From NCBI GenBank assembly GCA_951802425.1, contig OX637805.1:1240001-1304000 (forward strand): DNA of 64,000 nucleotides, given 5' to 3'. The notes under the pieces were generated by a model. That model was not told where the DNA came from and did not search any database. It saw only the letters and a list, made by a program, of their open reading frames with translations. A program made the translations under genes and the position numbers. This DNA is from Clavaria fumosa (Eukaryota > Basidiomycota > Agaricomycetes > Agaricales > Clavariaceae). Below are positions 11,107-22,133 of this stretch, in pieces. The number at the start of each line of letters is the position of its first letter. Within the stretch, counting starts at the first letter, position 1.

Positions 11107-11465
11107 AGTTGTGTGAGTCGCACAGGGTTTTTCTGGGTAGGTTGCATGGAAATCCTTTAAGAGTTCCTTCAAGCCGGAAAGTGATTTGATGGGCTCCCAA
11201 GTGTCGTCCTCAGGTCCATAACCTTCCCAACGTATGAGGTAAAGCACTTTCCTACCCCTCCTTCGAGAATCTAGTATGTCAGTGACTTCGTAGTGTTGTT
11301 CGCTGTCGATTTTGATAGGGGGTGGGGGTTGCTGTTGTCACTGGGGGAAGGTATCGTCGTAGACCTTCTCTAGTAACGAAACATGGAACACATCGTGTAT
11401 TCCTTGCATCGATTTTGGTAACTGGAGGCAATAAGCGTGAGTCAAAACTTTTGCGAGTATAGAGA
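11107..11465 (-). pseudogene. Fragment H: end of family 1 pol (chromodomain)
   Basis: Read on the minus strand, this is the last 115 or so residues of family 1 pol: the LTHAYCLQLPKSM block, a Gln/Pro linker with one TGA, and a chromodomain with LYLVRWEGYGPEDDTWEP. It stops being pol at 11466, where the 3' LTR of copy C begins, so C inserted into H inside the segment between integrase and chromodomain. The flanking five bases are agaga; the other side of the insertion is lost. Confidence 0.85.
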
Positions 11466-11834
11466 TGTTAGGGCCTGTCCCGTCTCGATAGTAGTGCCGG
11501 AGATCGACTTGTTGGTGACCTATGCTGGAAACTCGCTAAGACCAATCAACTGTTGAGCACAGTCGAGAATGCTCGGTCCCGGAAGGTCGCGAGGTCAACC
11601 GATGAAGCGTAGAGAAGGAAAAAGACGAGGTGAAAGAAATAGACAATGTTGGAAGGGTCGCGGTGGTCGCGACGGTGTTGTGTGAGCACGGGGGAAGTTG
11701 GAGAGGTTTCTGGAAGGAGATAGCGGGTTTTGGAAGTGGGTAGAGGGGTATGTGAGGTGGTAGAGGGTCATCGGGAGGGCCGTAGATGTTGGTGGAGTTG
11801 GCTTGGGTAAAGGAAAAATGAATGGGTCCTGACA
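11466..11834 (-). repeat. Copy C 3' LTR, short form (369 bp)
   Basis: On the minus strand it runs tgtcaggaccc...ggccctaaca and is preceded by the polypurine tract aagggggggtaa (11835-11848). It aligns with the first 190 and last 180 bp of the 1.41 kb LTR of copies A and D, but the middle kilobase, including the TATA motif, is absent. The partial 5' LTR of C has the same short form, so this is a heritable LTR variant. Confidence 0.9.
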
Positions 11835-11950
11835 TTACCCCCCCTTCAAGCCTCAAGCCCTGCGAGAGTGGAGGTCACGTGATGATTAGTCAGCGCAATG
11901 TTTGTTGATCAAGTCATGACACCCGAAATTTTTCTCTAAGTCCAACCACC

Positions 11951-14058
11951 ATGGTCTCTGCTTTCATTAAACAACACGAAACCGAAACCAACAAGGATGA
12001 GAACGAGGTCGCGCGCAAAATGCGCATTTTCGACGAAATGGAACCCAGCCTCAATCTGGGGATCCTAGAAGACACGCTGGCCCGTCAAAAGGCTGAGCAA
12101 GAGCGATGCGCGCGTCTTCGCAAAGCCGTGGGCCGCCGCAAGACGTGAGGCAACGTTGCGAGTACGAGTAAGACTGCGAGCGATGTCGCGGAGTCAAGCG
12201 GGGCGGTGGAGAACGTCACGGGCGAGGCTGACCTGTTGCCCGCGGACTTCCTAAAAGCTTGGAAGAAAATAGGGTCAGTGATGGAGAACAAAGAGTGGAA
12301 TGAAAGGGAGTGAGAGGTGTGTAATAGTAGTTCTCATTCCCATTCGTTTCTTCTAATTGTTACATTCCAGGATTGCGATAACTGCGTCGCAAAGGGCTGA
12401 CAGTGTGTGCGCAGCACTGCTGGCAAGTGTCGCCAGTGTGCAGAGGACCATGGGAAGTGTTCCTGGGTCCAGGAATTTCGTCGATGGCGCGTCAAGGCTG
12501 AATTCGGATGGAGCGACGTGCAAATTGATGAGGCTCTGTGGCAGGCAGAGGCACCAGGATCAGCTGCAACAGTGACCCCAACAGTCGCGAGTTGAGTGGG
12601 AGCCAAGCTCCCCACTATTATGATTCTGGGGACCCCAATGCGAGCGGTACGCGGAAAGCGAGCAAGGACAAGGTCGCAGTCGCCGACGCCTGGTCCGTCA
12701 ACAAGGAGGCGAGTGGCGAAGCCATCGTCATCGAAGGGGTTGGTGGAGGGAGGAGAAAAGGTTGCGGGGACCTTGGTCCCCAGGACGGATCTGGAACGGG
12801 AGCTCGCAACGCTCCATCAGCAACTCACAGAACCCACGAAGAAGATAGCGTGGGTATACAAGTCGCATCGGGAGACGGAATTGGAGGTGGAATTGGCGGT
12901 GGCTAAGCGTGAGTTGGAGGCGTTACGGTGGGGCAAGAAAGGTGAATATCAGTTTGTCCTGGTTCCCGTAGTTTCATACCGAGCTCACGACTTTTATTGG
13001 CAAAGGCAAGGAGGTCGCGGAAGTCGCGGAATTGACGACATGGGCTGAGGGAGCGGAAAAGGAGTTTGAGGCACTCCATGGGGAGTGGCAAGGTAAGTTT
13101 TTACTCGAATTGTTGCCTTGTAGATTGACTTTCGTGTGATTCAGACCAAGAAGTCGAGTTGAGAAACGCGTGCCAGGTGTTGGAGAAGTTGCAGAAGGAG
13201 AAAGAGGGTAAGTGAAATAGTCGCAAGTATGAAGTTGACTCATTCGTGTCTATAGGATTGTTAATGGGGGCGGAGGGGACGCGCAAGGAGTTCGAGGAGG
13301 TGAGCAGGGTGATTGCAGCGATGAAAAAGGAGGCAGAAGGTCAGTCATCATTCTACTCCATGAGATCGCGAATCAATCTTCTTATTGGTTTAGGTTGGAG
13401 GGTGGAGTTGGGGGACGTCCGGCGAAGATTGGAAGAGACCAAAGAGTCGGAGAACAGTAAGTTTTAGTGGTCGCGGGTATGAAGGTGGACTAATGTGTTA
13501 TTTGTGTTTATCTAGGCCATAAGGTCGAGCTGGAGGAGGCCGGATGACGATTGGAGGAGGCTGAGGAATCGGAACGAAGTAAGTTCCATAGTCGCGAGTA
13601 TAACACAAACTAATCTTTGTTTTGTAGGTTTGTTCGCGACTGTAGAGAGGATGGAAAAGGAGTTGAAGGTGTCGAGGGAGCGGGAAAAAGGTAAGTCCTC
13701 ACGGGTTTTGTTTTTTGCAACAAACTGAAGATGGGTTTTTAGAGTTGCGCGACCAATGTGCGAGTATGGTCGGTGAGCTCCGCGAGGCCTCGAGACGGTC
13801 TTCTTCGCCTATGAAGACCTTTTGATGAAGTCGCTGGAAGAACTCCCGTCATGGGTAGAGCAATGGGCAGAGCAGGAGCAACGTCGCGTGAGGAGGGAGC
13901 TGTTGGATATTCCAAGGGTGGACAATTGGGGTTTTGAGTTGAAGGCTCCCGAGGCTGGAGAGGAGGAGAAGGGGGAAAAGGAAAAAGTCGCGAGTGTGGA
14001 AGGCAGGGAAGGAGCAGAAGGGTCGCGAAAGGGGAAGGAAAAAGCTCGCGACCAGTAG
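11951..14058 (+). pseudogene. Copy C antisense accessory gene (Cys cluster plus coiled coil)
   Basis: The gene lies between pol and 3' LTR and is convergent with pol. The ATG at 11951 (ccaccATGG) opens exon 1, an acidic/basic helix. A GT-AG intron at 12310-12370 precedes the Cys-cluster exon: CDNCVAKG, GKCRQC, HGKCSWVQEF, then EFGWSDVQIDEALW. A Ser/Arg-rich linker follows, then a leucine-rich coiled coil (TDLERELATLHQQL), and at least six short coiled-coil exons at 13050-13700 separated by gtaagt introns. The last exon is acidic and ends GKEKARDQ at 14058. In-frame stops at about 12146 and 12594 replace Arg of the copy A version; another at about 12400 replaces Trp. The layout matches copies A and H, so the gene is a standard part of family 1. 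Confidence 0.7.
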
Positions 14059-14156
14059 ATAAAAGTTTTCTTGTTGTATCTTTATTGCGTATATATGAAT
14101 TGCTGTGAAGTCCAAAGTGAGAAAGTGAAGAAAAAACGAGAAAGAGGCGAGGAAAT

Positions 14157-17100
14157 TTATTGAGTTGCGCAAGTCGCATGAGGTTTTTCTGGGTAGGTCG
14201 CATGGAAGTCCTGGAGGAGTTCCTTCGATCCGGAAAGTGACTCTATTGGTTCCCAGGTGTCGTCCTCAGGTCCGTAACCTTCCCATCGTACGAGGTAAAG
14301 CACTTTCCTACCCCTCCTTCGAGAATCTAGTATGTCAGCGACTTCATAATGTTGTTCGCCATCGACCTCGATAGGGGGTGGGGGTTGCTGTTGCTGCTGG
14401 GGGAAAGCGTCGTCGTAGACCTTCTCGAGTAACGAAACGTGGAAAACGTCGTGAATTTCTCGCATCGATTTCGGTAACTGGAGACGATATGCGTGAGTCG
14501 AAACTTTCGCGAGTATGGGGAAAGGTCCGGCTCGTTTCGAGTCCAGTTTCTTCATTGGTCTCTTCATCTTCACATTCCGCAAATCTAACCACACTCTTGT
14601 TCCTTCCTTCCAATCTGGCGTAGTCTCTCTCTTCGGGTCCGCAAAGCGCGAGTAGGCCTCATTCGCGACCTTGAGTTGGTCTCGTAGATGCTGGTGAAGC
14701 ATCCTGAGATCGGTCGCGACCATATGAGCTTCGTGTGCGGGTACGTTGTCGAGAGAAATCGTGAGTCTAGGGTGGTATCCCTTGTTCGCGAAGAATGGGG
14801 AGACACCAGTCGCACTATGAGGGGTGTTATTGTATACGAACTCGGCGAGCGGGAGTTGGTAATTCCAGTCGTCTTGCTGGTAGTTCGTATATATTTGGAT
14901 ATATTGCTCTAGAACCTGGTTGACTCGTTCTGTTTGTCTGTCGGTCTCGGGGTGGTAAGCTGTGGAGAGATTTGAAGTAATATCCAAAGCTTGGCATAAT
15001 GAAGACCAAAACTTAGAAACAAATAATCTTCCTCTATCCGATACTATATCCGCGGGTAGCCCATGCTTTGAAAAGATGTGGGTGACGAAATGCTGGGCTA
15101 ATTCTTTTGCGGTGTCGGTAGTATTGGTAGAGATAAAAATCGCTTGTTTCGTAAGTCGACAGACAACAACAAGGATCGAGTCAAAGGTCGCGGAGAGAGG
15201 GAGGGCTTCGATATGGTCCATCGAAATCGAAGACCAAGGTCGCTTGCCTATGGGCAAGGGCTTGAGGAGTCCATAGGGTTTGTGCCAGATGGGTTTTGCC
15301 CTTGCGCAGGTGTGACAACCACGGACATAGGTGGTTACGTCCTTTCGGAGTCCTGGCCAGAAAAACAACCTGTTTATTAGCTGGGTTGTCTTTCTTATAC
15401 CTGGATGTCCTCGTAGTTTATGGTCGTGATTGGAGCATAAGATGTCGAATCAGAGGGAGTCGTGATCGGGGACGTATATTTTACCGTTACGAAGTAGTAG
15501 TGAGCCATTGGGCGAGAGCGAGAACGCCTTGTCGCGACCTTGTGAAGCGCCCTGTGTTTTCTTGGAGAAGTAGGAGTTGCGAGGGGCATGTTGAATTCGC
15601 GAAATCAGGGCTTCTTCGTTGAGGATGACGGCTGCTCGAAGTAATTCCGGTGGTATCGCGACCTTATTGTTTTGTGCATTGGTCGCGGGTTGGTTGGATT
15701 TCTTTGGGTAGACGTCGGGTCGTCACGTGAGGGCATCTGGCTTCGCGCCTAGCTTTCCTGCTCGATAATGAATTACATAGTCGAAAGTGGAAAGGTACTC
15801 TGCCCAGCGGGCTTGTCGGCGGCTGAGTTGCTTCGTGGTGGTGAAATATCGTAGGTTGTTGTGGTCTGAAAAGACCTGAATTTGGTATCGCGCACCTTCG
15901 AGGTACGCTCTCCATTGCTTGAAAGCATCATGTATCGCAAGTAGCTCTTTGTCGTAAATGTCATAGTTGAGCTCTGCGGCGATCATTGTACGTGCGTGGA
16001 AAGCGATGGGACGTAGCTCATTAGTCGTGGGGTCGGTTTGAGAAAGAATGGCCGCTATTGCATAGTCGGAAGCGTCGCATTCGAGGGTAATGGGGTGATC
16101 GGGGTCGTAATGCCGGAGGACGGGAGCTTTGGTAAAGGCTTGTTTGAGGATATCGAAGACTTCTTGACATCGTGTGCTCCACTTCCAAGGCATATCCTTG
16201 TGGAGGAGTCGCGTAAGTGGAATGACGATGCCGGAATAGTTATCTATGAATCTTCGATAGAAATTAGCAAAGCCTAAAAAGCTCTGAAGGTCGCGGATCT
16301 TCGTGGGTACGGGCCAACTTAGAATGGCCTGTATTTTTGAAGGATCCATGGCAATTCTGTCGGGGGACACTATAACTCCAAGGTATTCGACCGTCCTGGT
16401 GTGGAAATCACACTTCTCGGGTTGCGCGTGTAAGTCTGCCTTGTGTAGACGTCATAGGACCTCTTGGACGTGGTCGCGATGTTGTTCGAGGTTGTCTGAG
16501 TAGATTAAGATGTCGTCAAGGTAGACTACTACGTTGACGTCGACCAGATCGTGAAAGATATCATTCATAAGGTGCTGAAAGGTTGCGGGTGCGTTCGTGA
16601 GTCCAAACGGCATGACAAGATATTCGAACGCGCTGTAGCGAGTGTGGAACGCAGTTTTCCACTCATCTCCTTCAGCTATCCTCACGTTGTTATACCCAAC
16701 ACGGAGGTCAATCTTCGAGTAGATTTTGGCCGAGCGCAATTGGTCGACGAGGGTCTCAATTCGAGGAATGGGGTAGCGATTTTTGCAGGTGATCTTGTTG
16801 AGACCTCGATAGTCGACGCAGAGGCGAAGGCTTCCATCTTTCTTCTTCGCAAAGAGTACCGGTGCACCTGCGGGGGATTTCAATGGCCGAATGAAGCCTT
16901 TGTCCAACATGTCGTCCAAATAATCTTTTAACGTCTTTAACTCCACTTCTGACATGTTGTACAGCTTCCCGTGAGGAGGTGTTTCGCCTTCCTCAAGTTC
17001 AATTCAGTGGTTGTAGTCGCAGTGCGGAGGTAATTCCCGGGCTAGATCTTCAGAAAAGATGTCCAGGAAGTCGTGATACTCGTGCGGGACTGTTTCTTCG

Positions 17101-17780
17101 GGTTTCGGAGGGGGTTGAGTGGTCACAGAACTCGCGAGTATGGATTCGTTGTCATGGGGGTTGTTCGCGGGTTGGAAGTATAGGAGACCTATAAATTCTC
17201 CTTGTTGTTCCAATCGACGAAGCGTGGTGGCCTTGACCAATTGAACTCGCGGGGGTTTAGAGGGTTTCAGTGCCGAGTTCACGAGGTCAGGGGGAGGTTT
17301 ACTCAGGGGTTTCGCGTCCAGAAGAGTGAGGGGGATGGTCGCAGAGCGGGCTGTCTGTCCGAAACTAAAAGTGAGGTTGGTCCAATCGATCCTAGGGTTC
17401 CAGGTTCGCAACCAATCGAGCCCTAGAACCACAGGGGTGAGAGGATGAGTCCTAGTGACGAGGAACTTAATGGATTGGATAGTATCATCGGGGAATTTCG
17501 TATTAGCGTGGACGTAGTGGGTTATATTGGAGCTGGAGGAACTTCTGTTGAAGTATTGAAGCGGTAGAGGTTGCGGAAGTGGCATTAGGAGGTTTGGATG
17601 GGAGTTCGCAAGGGTGAAATCGATGAAATTCATTGATTCGCTGCAATCAACGAGAGTATTTAAAGGAATTGAGCTGAAATCTGGTATTTGTGTCTTTATG
17701 AGGAAGGATTGGGAAGACTGGGAAGCAATGGGAGTATTAGAAAGGTCGCGAGGAAATTGAGGGGAAGAGGAACTAGTCAC
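14157..17780 (-). pseudogene. Copy C pol: protease-RT-RNase H-integrase-chromodomain
   Basis: One minus-strand frame of about 1208 codons makes the enzymes of replication and integration. In order: an aspartic protease with TLVDCSESMNFID (DCS where DSG is usual) and VVLGLDWL; RT with [15 protein letters not shown] and an intact [10 protein letters not shown]; RNase H with TLECDASDYA, YDKELLAIHDAF and VFSDHNN; integrase with a CHTCARAK zinc site, SDRG and TERVNQ; and a chromodomain ending LYLVRWEGYGPEDDTWEP. The frame is broken only by TGA stops, at 17004, 16452, 15723 and 15450. At 15723 copy D still has CGA; at 15450 D has CAA. No frameshift is needed, so the damage is point mutation only. 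Could supply no functional enzyme as it stands. Confidence 0.93.
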
Positions 17781-19842
17781 GGCCCACGCGAGTATGGGGG
17801 TTGGATCATCGCGACTCAGAGTTCCCCCGGAAGCTCCTGAGTCGCTTCCTCGTTTAACTCTTCGTGCAGGTCATCCACATCCTCTTCTACCTCTTCCTCA
17901 ACTTCGTACTCTTCCTGGATCTCTTCGTCTCCTTCCTCTAGCGTGAAGATGGCTCGTCATCGTCGATCAGGGCATGCAATGCTGTAATGTCCCGGCTTTC
18001 CACATCTCGTCGATCAGGGCATGCAATGCTGTAATGTCTCGGCTTTCCACATCTCAAACAAAGATTTCCCTGACGATGACGTTCTCGTTCCTCATCGCTG
18101 AGGGGGACGTAGGGCGGATTCGGATTCGGATTTGGCTGACGGGGCAGATTAGCGGGTCGCGGCAAAGTCGCGGGATTCCCTGCGGCTGGTCGGGGCATCA
18201 TAGGATTATTGCCAGTGGCCAGATAAGGTCACGACGTCGTCTGGTAGTTGCGATTTCCGCCTTGTTGAGCCAAGGGGCGATTTCCACCTTGTTGAACAGG
18301 GGGACGGGGAGCAGGAGGGTTAGTGCGGAATTGAGTTCAGCGAGTCTCACTCTCATATTCCCAGTGTCTCTGGTCAATCTGCATGGCTAAATCGCGAAGT
18401 TCCTGATACGTCGTAGGTCACGGAATGACTTTCATGGCCTCTTTAATACGCGTGGACATCGAGCGGTAGAGCTCTGATTGCAAGGTGGCCGAATTCCAGT
18501 TGGATTCGAAAGCGAAGGACTCGAAATGGATGATGTGGTTCGAAAACCGTTCGTTTTCACCCATCTGCAACAAGCGAAGGTTCTGGTCAGCTTCAATCTG
18601 CGTGTTGACCACTCCAAACATCCCTCCAAACTCGCGGATGAATCCTTCCCAGAAATGTAGAGCCGGGTGTTCGGCATTGAATTGAAGGAGGGAGGTGTAG
18701 TGGCTCTGCGCGGTGTCCGTGAGGTAAGAGGCGGCGAAAGTAACCCTCTCGTGATCTCCTTGGAAGGTTACGGGCTTGGCGAAGAAAGTCATTAGGCATT
18801 CCGTGACGAAAGGTTTCCACTTGCGTCGGTCACGACCATTGAACGGTTCGGGATGTCTGGTGTCGAGCTTGGATTCTCGAGCGAAGGCATCTCGGGCCGA
18901 TGGTCCTTCGGAGGGAGGGGCCTGGTAATAGTAGTGGTGATGGTGGGTTCCAGGTGCCTCATCTCGAAGCGCGGCGGCGGGGGGACCGGAGGGACCTGCG
19001 GAGCTTCAGTCTGTGACGGAGGGCGAGATGCTGGTCGCATCTCCATCTGGGGTACTGGTCGCGCTTCCGGTTGTGGAATGCGGAAGGGCTCAACCGGAAT
19101 CTCGAGGCGAGGGGCAGGTTGAAGCGTTGCTTCGGTCCCTATAGGGTCGCGAGGGAATGCCCTACTCAGAGTAGTGGCTGGCTGCGTCCACGTAGGCCAG
19201 CTACTGTGAGGGGCGGTGTACCTTGGGATCCTGGAGACAATGGCTGGTCGCTCATCGGGCGTGGCAGGATTCACGAAATTCTGAAGAGATTGAGCCGCGA
19301 CCTGGAAAAGCGGGGCCATATCCCGGGGTCCTCTGGTGGGTTGAACCTGTCTTGGAGGTCGCGAGGGGGTATCCAGGTCGGGAGGAGTCGGAACTCCGTG
19401 GTCGGTAGTCCCTGGATACTGACGCTGACTCTCGTATAACCGGTTCTGTGGGTTAGCTCGGAATCCATCCGTTAATCGTACCAATGCCTTGTAGAGATTT
19501 GTCGTCTCAATGAGATACGCTAATTCTTCATCGAGAGTTCCGGTTTCGTATTGGCGGTGAGTATTGTTGAGAATTTGGTAAGTACGGTGGCGAGGGCGGT
19601 CGAAGCGTGGGTAGCCGAGCTGTTCCACAAGGGTCTCGGCTTCTTCATGTGGGGACGAGGCGTGGCTAGGTGCGATTTGGGCGGGTTCTTCAGGCTGTGA
19701 TTGAACGACGGATGCGGGTCGCTCTTGAATGGTGGTAGGCGGCTTGCGAGTAGTCTCCAAGATCATTGGAGTGATTGCGCGGCTACCTGTGTGTCTGGAA
19801 GTGATGAGTGGTTGGTTGGGGAGGAGTGTGACTGGAAGACAT
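17781..19842 (-). pseudogene. Copy C gag with CCHC zinc knuckle
   Basis: Gag forms the virus-like particle and binds the genomic RNA. The start ATG is best placed at 19842, where copy D is homologous; a 2-bp difference soon after shifts the frame, and a long open stretch from 19766 follows. Main parts: a Pro/Arg-rich N-region, the capsid-like core (VTFQGDHERVTFAASYLTD, about 18780), the zinc knuckle CLRCGKPRHYSIAC (CX2CX4HX4C, about 18070) and a Glu-rich C-terminus at 17830-17940. TGA stops at about 18420, 18340 and 18225 face CAA, CGA and CAA in copy D. A 47-bp tandem duplication at about 17955-18050 follows the knuckle and shifts the frame. Confidence 0.88.
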
Positions 19843-19899
19843 AATGGTTTGTGTTATCCAGGTGTTGAGTGGTGGGGCGAGGGGGAGACTTGATATTAT

Positions 19900-20236
19900 G
19901 TTAGGGCCCATCCCGTCTCGATAGTAGTGCCGGAGATCAACTTGTTGGTGACCTATGCTGGAAACTCGCTAAGACCAATCAACTGTTGAGCACAGTCGAG
20001 AATGCTCGGTCCCGGAAGGTCACGAGGTCGACCGACGAAGCGTAGAGAAGGAAAAAGACAAGGTGAAAGAAATAGACAATGTTGGAAGGAAAAAGACAAG
20101 GTGAAAGAAATAGACAATGTTGGAAGGGTCGCGGTGGTCGCGACGGTGTTGTGTGAGCACGGGGGAAGTTGGAGAGGTTTCCGGAAGGAGATAGCGGGTT
20201 TCGGAAGTGGGTAGAGGGGTACGCAAGGTGGTAGAG
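19900..20236 (-). repeat. Copy C 5' LTR, short form, truncated
   Basis: It is the short-form LTR with the ggccctaaca end next to gag, plus an internal tandem duplication of about 45 bp (20090-20130). It breaks off at 20236 after ggtagagg and joins integrase-coding sequence of copy D at cataatctc. The two sides share only gg, so the junction is an end-joined deletion or recombination, and no target duplication can be read for C. Confidence 0.85.
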
Positions 20237-21267
20237 GCATAATCTCTCTCTTCTTGTCCGCAAAGCGCAAATAGGCATTGTTCGCGACCTTGAGTTGATC
20301 TTGTAGGTGCTGATGGAGCATCTTGAGATCAGTCGCGACCATGTGGGCCTCGTGTGCAGGTATCCCTTCGAGGGAAATCATGAGTCTTGGGTGGTATCCC
20401 TTTTCGCAAAGAATGGGGAGACACCGGTAGTGCTATGGGGGGTATTATTGTATATGAACTTGGCGAGCAGAAGTTGGTAGGTCCAATCATCCTGTTGGTA
20501 GTTCATATAGATTCATATGTATTGCTTGAGTATTTGATTGACCTGTTCAGTTTGTCCATTGGTCTCGGGATGGTAGGCTGTGGAGAGATTGGAAGTAATA
20601 TCTAGAGCCTGACATAACGAAGACCAAAACTTAGAAACAAATAATCTTCCTCTATCTGACACTATGTCCACAGGTAGCCCATGCTTTGAGAAGATGTGGG
20701 TGATAAAGTGTTGGGCCAGTTCCTTTGCAGTGTCGGTAGTGTTGGAGGAAATAAAGATTGCTTGCTTCATAAGTCAGCAGATGATAACGAGAATCGAGTC
20801 AAAGGTTGCAGAGAGGGGGAGGGCTTCAATATGGTCCATCGAAATCGAAGACCAAGGTCGCTCGCCTATGGGCAAGGGTTTGAGGAGTCTGTAGGGTTTG
20901 TGTCAGACAGGTTTTGCCCTTGCGCAGGTGTGACAACCATGGATGTAGGCAGTTATGTCCTTTCTGAGTCCTGGCCAGAAAAACAACCTATTTATTAGCT
21001 GGGTTGTCTTCCTTATACCTGGATGTCCTCGTAGTTTGTGGTCGTGGTTGGAGCATAGAATATTGAATTGGAGAGAGTTGTGGTTGGGAACATATATTTT
21101 GCCATCTCAAAGTAATAGTGAACCATCAGGTGAAAGTGAGAATGCCTTGTCGCAACCTTGTGAAGTGTCTTGAGACTTTCTGGAGAAGTAAAGGTCGCAA
21201 GGAGCATGTCAGATTCGCGAGAATAGAGCCTCTTCGTTGAGTATGATGGCTGCTTGAAGGAGTTCTG
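20237..21267 (-). pseudogene. Copy D pol, integrase part downstream of element B
   Basis: This minus-strand sequence matches C pol at about 14620-15645: integrase with KQAIFISSNTTDTAKE, VSDRGRLFVSK and the Glu motif TEQVNQ. It ends on the left at the junction with C's 5' LTR and on the right at the insertion of element B. It joins in frame with 26868 onwards once B and one ttctg are removed. Several stops are present. D's chromodomain, antisense gene and 3' LTR are not present beside it. Confidence 0.9.
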
Positions 21268-21559
21268 TGTTAGGATCGCTTATGTAAGCCATCCCAAAGT
21301 GCAGTTGTGGAGAAACTGGGGAGGGTTTGTTGGAAGGTCACATGACCTGTGGCTGGGTCGGATTATGTAATCAAGTAAGATCACATGACCTGGGGCCTGG
21401 GCGCGTCACGTGATCCGAGGGTCCAAGCGTGGGAACGCCGGCAAGTGCCGAAGCATTCGCTATAAGTACTTTCGCTTTTCCTTTTTTGTACTCTTTTCCC
21501 CTTATCTTAGTATTGTCGTCATGACCTTACGCTTAAGTTGTGTGAGACCCAGTCTGATA
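21268..21559 (+). repeat. Copy B 5' LTR
   Basis: It starts tgttaggatcgc and ends gtctgata. A TATA-like ctataagta lies in the second half at about 21461, upstream of ccccttatctt, where transcription may start. It matches the 3' LTR with a few differences, mostly C/T or G/A changes. Confidence 0.92.
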
Positions 21560-22133
21560 TAATACTAAGATCCGCCTGTCTGCCCTAGCCCCGTGTCCTA
21601 ACCCGGCTAGCCTGGACCCTTAATTTCAAACTGTGACACGTTGTCACAGCTCAGCCCCTATCATCCTCTTCTCCTTTACCCTGCCCGCGGTGTGTAACAG
21701 AACCGCACGAAATTTTTACTGTGTGTAGATACACGTGACCAGACCAGGAGGAAGTCAACTGTGACCCTCCCCAAGTGATACCGAGTGCCCAAGGCCCGGA
21801 ACTTTGTTTTACAGCTACGTACCAGTGAATCGTGTAGTGTACAGGGCAAGGAAAGGCCCCTACATAGTCTTTCTGTAGTTTCCTGGTCCAGTGGACAGGG
21901 CCCTTGCTCTGTGACCATTGTCAGAAGGGCACATGGGCAACTCATTAGGAATTGTGGAGCGACCACCTGGGACACCATTTGGGCCCCACGTTAACAAAAG
22001 TTTCATAGAATAAGAGTTCTATAGGTACATAAGTACACAGAAGAGCAGCCTAAGAGGACAGGACTGTTAAGAGATCGAAGAAATCCTGAGTGCCCAAGGC
22101 CTGGAACTTTATTTACAGCATCCAGGGCCTGTG

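Noticed and set aside
12371..12500. Cys cluster as a Gal4-type Zn2Cys6 DNA-binding domain
   Set aside because: The spacing does not match C-x2-C-x6-C-x5-12-C-x2-C-x6-8-C, and the gene is a retroelement accessory gene by position and copy number.
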